Source: Brevundimonas vitisensis
GTDB lineage: Bacteria > Pseudomonadota > Alphaproteobacteria > Caulobacterales > Caulobacteraceae
Reading direction: 5' to 3'
Assembly (NCBI RefSeq): GCF_016656965.1
Contig: NZ_CP067977.1
Coordinates: 2,380,501 to 2,444,500 of the forward strand
Length of the DNA: 64,000 nucleotides
Position numbers and translations under genes: made by a program. Under the pieces are notes generated by a model. That model did not search any database. It saw only the letters and a program-made list of their open reading frames with translations, and was not told the origin of the DNA. Shown here piece after piece: positions 62,075 to 64,000 of the stretch; the first letter of the stretch is position 1, and every line of letters begins with the position of its first letter.

Positions 62075-62553
62075 GGGCGCGCCCAATCGCCACTGGCCCC
62101 ACCGGTCTTGTCGACCAGCTGGATGTCCGCCAGCGTCATGCCGCGATCGACCGCCTTGAGCATGTCGTAGAGGGTCAGCAAGGCAGCACTGACCGCCGTC
62201 AGCGCCTCCATCTCTACCCCGGTCGGCCCCCGGGTTTTGACCGTGGCGGTGGCCGTCAGTCCGGAGCCGTCCTCAGTCGGCTCGATCGTGACCTTGACCG
62301 AGGACAGCAGCAGCGGATGGCACATGGGAATGAGGTCCGACGTCCGTTTGGCCGCCATGACGCCGGCAATCTCTGCGACCGCCCGCACATCGCCCTTGCG
62401 CCCTTCGCCGGACAGGGCCAGGCGAAGCGTATCGGGACCCATGCACAACCGGCCTCGGGCTACGGCCTGCCGATGCGTGTCGGCCTTGTCCGACACATCG
62501 ACCATCCGCGCACGGCCATCAGCGTCGATATGGGTAAGTCCGGGGCCAGGCAT
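62071..62553 (-). CDS. moaC: Cyclic pyranopterin monophosphate synthase
   Basis: Forms the cyclic phosphate of precursor Z with MoaA. The 160-residue protein has 'LTHIDADGRARMVDVSDK' at the start, 'GVMAAKRTSDLIPMCHPLLLSSVKV' with catalytic Lys/His, and 'GVEMEALTAVSAALLTLYDMLKAVDR'. Overlaps moaB and moeA by four bases each. Confidence 0.97.
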   Translation of the reverse strand: MPGPGLTHIDADGRARMVDVSDKADTHRQAVARGRLCMGPDTLRLALSGEGRKGDVRAVAEIAGVMAAKRTSDLIPMCHPLLLSSVKVTIEPTEDGSGLTATATVKTRGPTGVEMEALTAVSAALLTLYDMLKAVDRGMTLADIQLVDKTGGASGDWARP

Positions 62554-63119
62554 CAGGCTTCGTCCAGGCGCGGCATCAGTTCGACCATGTTGCAAGGGCG
62601 GTGTCGGCTGTCGAGCTGCCAGCGGATCACCTTGTCCCACCCATCCCGCACGGCTCCGTTCGATCCGGGCAGGCAGAAGACGAATACGCCGTCGATCAGG
62701 CCGGCGGTCGCCCGCGACTGAAGGGTGCTCAATCCGATCGACTGATAGCTGACCTGGTGGAAGATGACCGAGAAGCCATCGATCCGTTTGTCGAACAGGG
62801 GCTCGAGCGCCTCGGGCGTCACGTCCCGCCCGGTCAGGCCGGTACCCCCGGTGGTGATGATCGCGTCGACCTGTCCTGATGCGATCCAGGCTTTCACCGC
62901 CGCCCGGATCGCCGTGACGTCGTCCGGCACGATGGCCTTCAGGTCGCAGACATGGCCGGCCTGCCGAATGCGATCCACCAGGATGCCGCCGGAGGTGTCG
63001 CTCTCCTCGTCCCGGGTATCGGAAATCGTAAGCACGGCCAGCCGGATCGGAATGAACGGCAGGTCCACAAGGCGGCCGCCGGGCGCGGGCGGCTGAAGAT
63101 CGGCGAGGGCGTCGGTCAT
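62553..63119 (-). CDS. moaB: Molybdopterin adenylyltransferase-type protein
   Basis: A 188-residue MogA/MoaB-fold protein that adenylates molybdopterin. 'AVLTISDTRDEESDTSGGILVDRI', 'IITTGGTGLTGRDVTPEAL' (substrate loop with Asp) and 'VFCLPGSNGAVRDGWDKVI' are typical. It has an 18-residue N-terminal extension. It overlaps moaE and moaC. Confidence 0.95.
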   Translation of the reverse strand: MTDALADLQPPAPGGRLVDLPFIPIRLAVLTISDTRDEESDTSGGILVDRIRQAGHVCDLKAIVPDDVTAIRAAVKAWIASGQVDAIITTGGTGLTGRDVTPEALEPLFDKRIDGFSVIFHQVSYQSIGLSTLQSRATAGLIDGVFVFCLPGSNGAVRDGWDKVIRWQLDSRHRPCNMVELMPRLDEA

Positions 63120-63616
63120 GAAGGCTCCTGGCTCCAGCGGGCGAGGTCGGCAAGGTCGCGGGGGCGCGGTTCGATCCACCGTCGTCCGTCCGGGCCGTCC
63201 TCCCGCTTCCAGAACGGTGCCCTTGTCTTGAGATGGTCCATCAGAAAGTCCGCCGCCTCAAAGGCGGGACGGCGATGGACGGCGGCGACAGCCACGAAGA
63301 CGATGGCCTCTCCAACGGGGATCTCGCCCCAACGGTGCCAGACCGAGACATCGTCGATATCGAACCGGCTGCGGGCCTCGTCAGCCATCTCGACCATCAC
63401 CTTTTCCGTGAACCCCGGATAGGCGTCGAGGGTCAGCTGTCCCGCCGCCACGCCATCGGTGGTGCTCCGGGCCAGTCCGGTGAAGATGACCACGGCCCCG
63501 ACATGGGATCGGTCGCGATGGAAGGCCGCGGTCAGGGCGGCGACATCCAGGGCATCGCGGGTCAAGACGACCCGGCTGCCGTGCGGCGAGGGAAGGGCGT
63601 GGCCGGCCATGGTCAT
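63116..63616 (-). CDS. moaE: Molybdopterin synthase large subunit
   Basis: Transfers sulfur from MoaD to precursor Z. The 166 residues include 'GAVVIFTGLARSTTDG', 'HRWGEIPVGEAIVFVAVAAVHR' and the catalytic Lys region 'DHLKTRAPFWKRED'. ATG 63616 overlaps the moaD stop (ATGA). Confidence 0.96.
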   Translation of the reverse strand: MTMAGHALPSPHGSRVVLTRDALDVAALTAAFHRDRSHVGAVVIFTGLARSTTDGVAAGQLTLDAYPGFTEKVMVEMADEARSRFDIDDVSVWHRWGEIPVGEAIVFVAVAAVHRRPAFEAADFLMDHLKTRAPFWKREDGPDGRRWIEPRPRDLADLARWSQEPS

Positions 63617-63867
63617 CCCCCTCCGACCGGCGAGCCGAAGGCGATTTCATCCTGGATATCGAGAGGACGGTCCTCGCCCCTCAGGCTGGCCGGGATCAGG
63701 GCGTGATTGAGGATCACCAGGGTCGAGGCGTCGGACAACAGTGCGCTCAGCTGCGGATCGTCGGCGGCAATCATGGCCTTGAGCGCACCTAGCGTCTCGC
63801 CCGGCACGGTCTTTTCGCTCCAGCCTGCGGCATCGCCAATGGTCCCGAACAGTCTTACCTGCGGCAA
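63613..63867 (-). CDS. moaD: Molybdopterin synthase sulfur-carrier subunit
   Basis: An 84-residue ubiquitin-like protein ending in Gly-Gly ('SPVGGG'), the site of thiocarboxylate formation. It has the expected 'QDEIAFGSPVGGG' end. TTG at 63867 is the start, one base beyond the moaA stop region (GGAGGG ribosome site within the moaA end). Confidence 0.93.
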   Translation of the reverse strand: MPQVRLFGTIGDAAGWSEKTVPGETLGALKAMIAADDPQLSALLSDASTLVILNHALIPASLRGEDRPLDIQDEIAFGSPVGGG

Positions 63868-63868
63868 C

Positions 63869-64000
63869 TCACCCTCCTGTCGCGGACATGGTCCGGGGCG
63901 AGGCCGGCGGCGCGCCCGGTCGGTCTATGCGGAAATCATGCCCCTTGGGCTTGCGGTCGACGGCAGAGCGGATGGCGGCGCGCACGGGCGCGTCGTCGCC
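63869..64000 (-). CDS. moaA: GTP 3',8-cyclase, C-terminal end (rest outside window)
   Basis: The last 43 residues of MoaA, which starts Moco synthesis from GTP. The tail 'AVDRKPKGHDF' and the C-terminal Gly-Gly ('SATGG') are characteristic; the GG is needed for activity. The frame is open to the window edge and ends just before moaD, giving the order moaA-moaD-moaE-moaB-moaC-moeA. Confidence 0.92.
   Translation of the reverse strand, partial: GDDAPVRAAIRSAVDRKPKGHDFRIDRPGAPPASPRTMSATGG

Noticed and set aside
1..64000. tRNA, rRNA, insertion sequences, integrases or phage genes
   Set aside because: None could be identified by reading; all large open frames are explained by ordinary chromosomal genes.

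Overview
The window is about 65-70% GC and looks like a chromosome segment of a Caulobacterales bacterium, most likely Brevundimonas or a close relative. The che operon keeps the gene order known from Caulobacter crescentus (mcp-cheX-cheYI-cheA-cheW-cheR-cheB-cheYII-cheD-cheU-cheYIII-cheE). rpsT lies next to dnaA, GANTC (CcrM-type) sites lie upstream of dnaA, and a TonB-dependent receptor is present. No rRNA, tRNA, CRISPR array, insertion sequence, integrase or prophage gene was seen. This is ordinary, densely packed chromosome on both strands.

Layout. 1-2930 (+): the end of a TonB receptor with its terminator, then agmatine deiminase and N-carbamoylputrescine amidase (agmatine to putrescine). 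2927-4528 (-): a degenerate acid-phosphatase-like protein, a lipoprotein and a small acidic protein. 4585-9233 (-): recF, dnaN, dnaA and rpsT, the replication and recombination core, with a hairpin in each gap. 9457-13576: a small lipoprotein, enoyl-CoA hydratase, a 48-residue membrane peptide, a beta-lactamase-fold hydrolase and mutM. 13756-18188 (+): a lipid-phosphatase-like PAP2 protein, a family 39 glycosyltransferase and an OPT transporter. 18235-21970 (-): a phnC-phnD-phnE-pstS phosphonate/phosphate uptake operon. 22134-31633: an orphan two-part protein, an ODC-type decarboxylase, DUF2254, a deoxyhypusine-synthase-like (probable homospermidine synthase) enzyme, dusA, a TSUP permease, a retropepsin-like protease, DUF1289, a chain of mini-ORFs, a lipoprotein and a thioesterase.

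31690-45530: envelope and metabolic genes. These include a proline-rich membrane protein, an ABC-2 exporter pair, DUF1206, a lipocalin, a sorbosone-dehydrogenase-like beta-propeller, a FATP-type acyl-CoA synthetase, motA, twin low-complexity lipoproteins, mnmC and a DUF6491-like lipoprotein. 45536-49077 (-): both methylmalonyl-CoA mutase subunits. 49254-60372: a DUF3606 protein, then the complete che operon (-), bracketed by two related MarR regulators. 60408-64000 (-): a ModE-type regulator and the molybdenum cofactor operon moaA-moaD-moaE-moaB-moaC-moeA, running off the window end inside moaA.

How the genes work together. aguA/aguB and the ODC-type decarboxylase both yield putrescine, which the DHS-like enzyme could convert to homospermidine. 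The che operon starts with a soluble globin-PAS-MCP (probable oxygen sensor) and includes a degenerate receiver protein, CheYIII, with an arginine-rich stretch and a C-terminal peptide resembling the CheY-binding N-terminus of FliM. The motA stator gene lies about 8 kb away. The Moco operon is a tightly overlapping set making molybdopterin. The most unusual items are the FliM-like tail on CheYIII, the cysteine-cluster MarR between the che and Moco loci, the orphan 448-residue protein, and the mini-ORF chain at 30261-30516.
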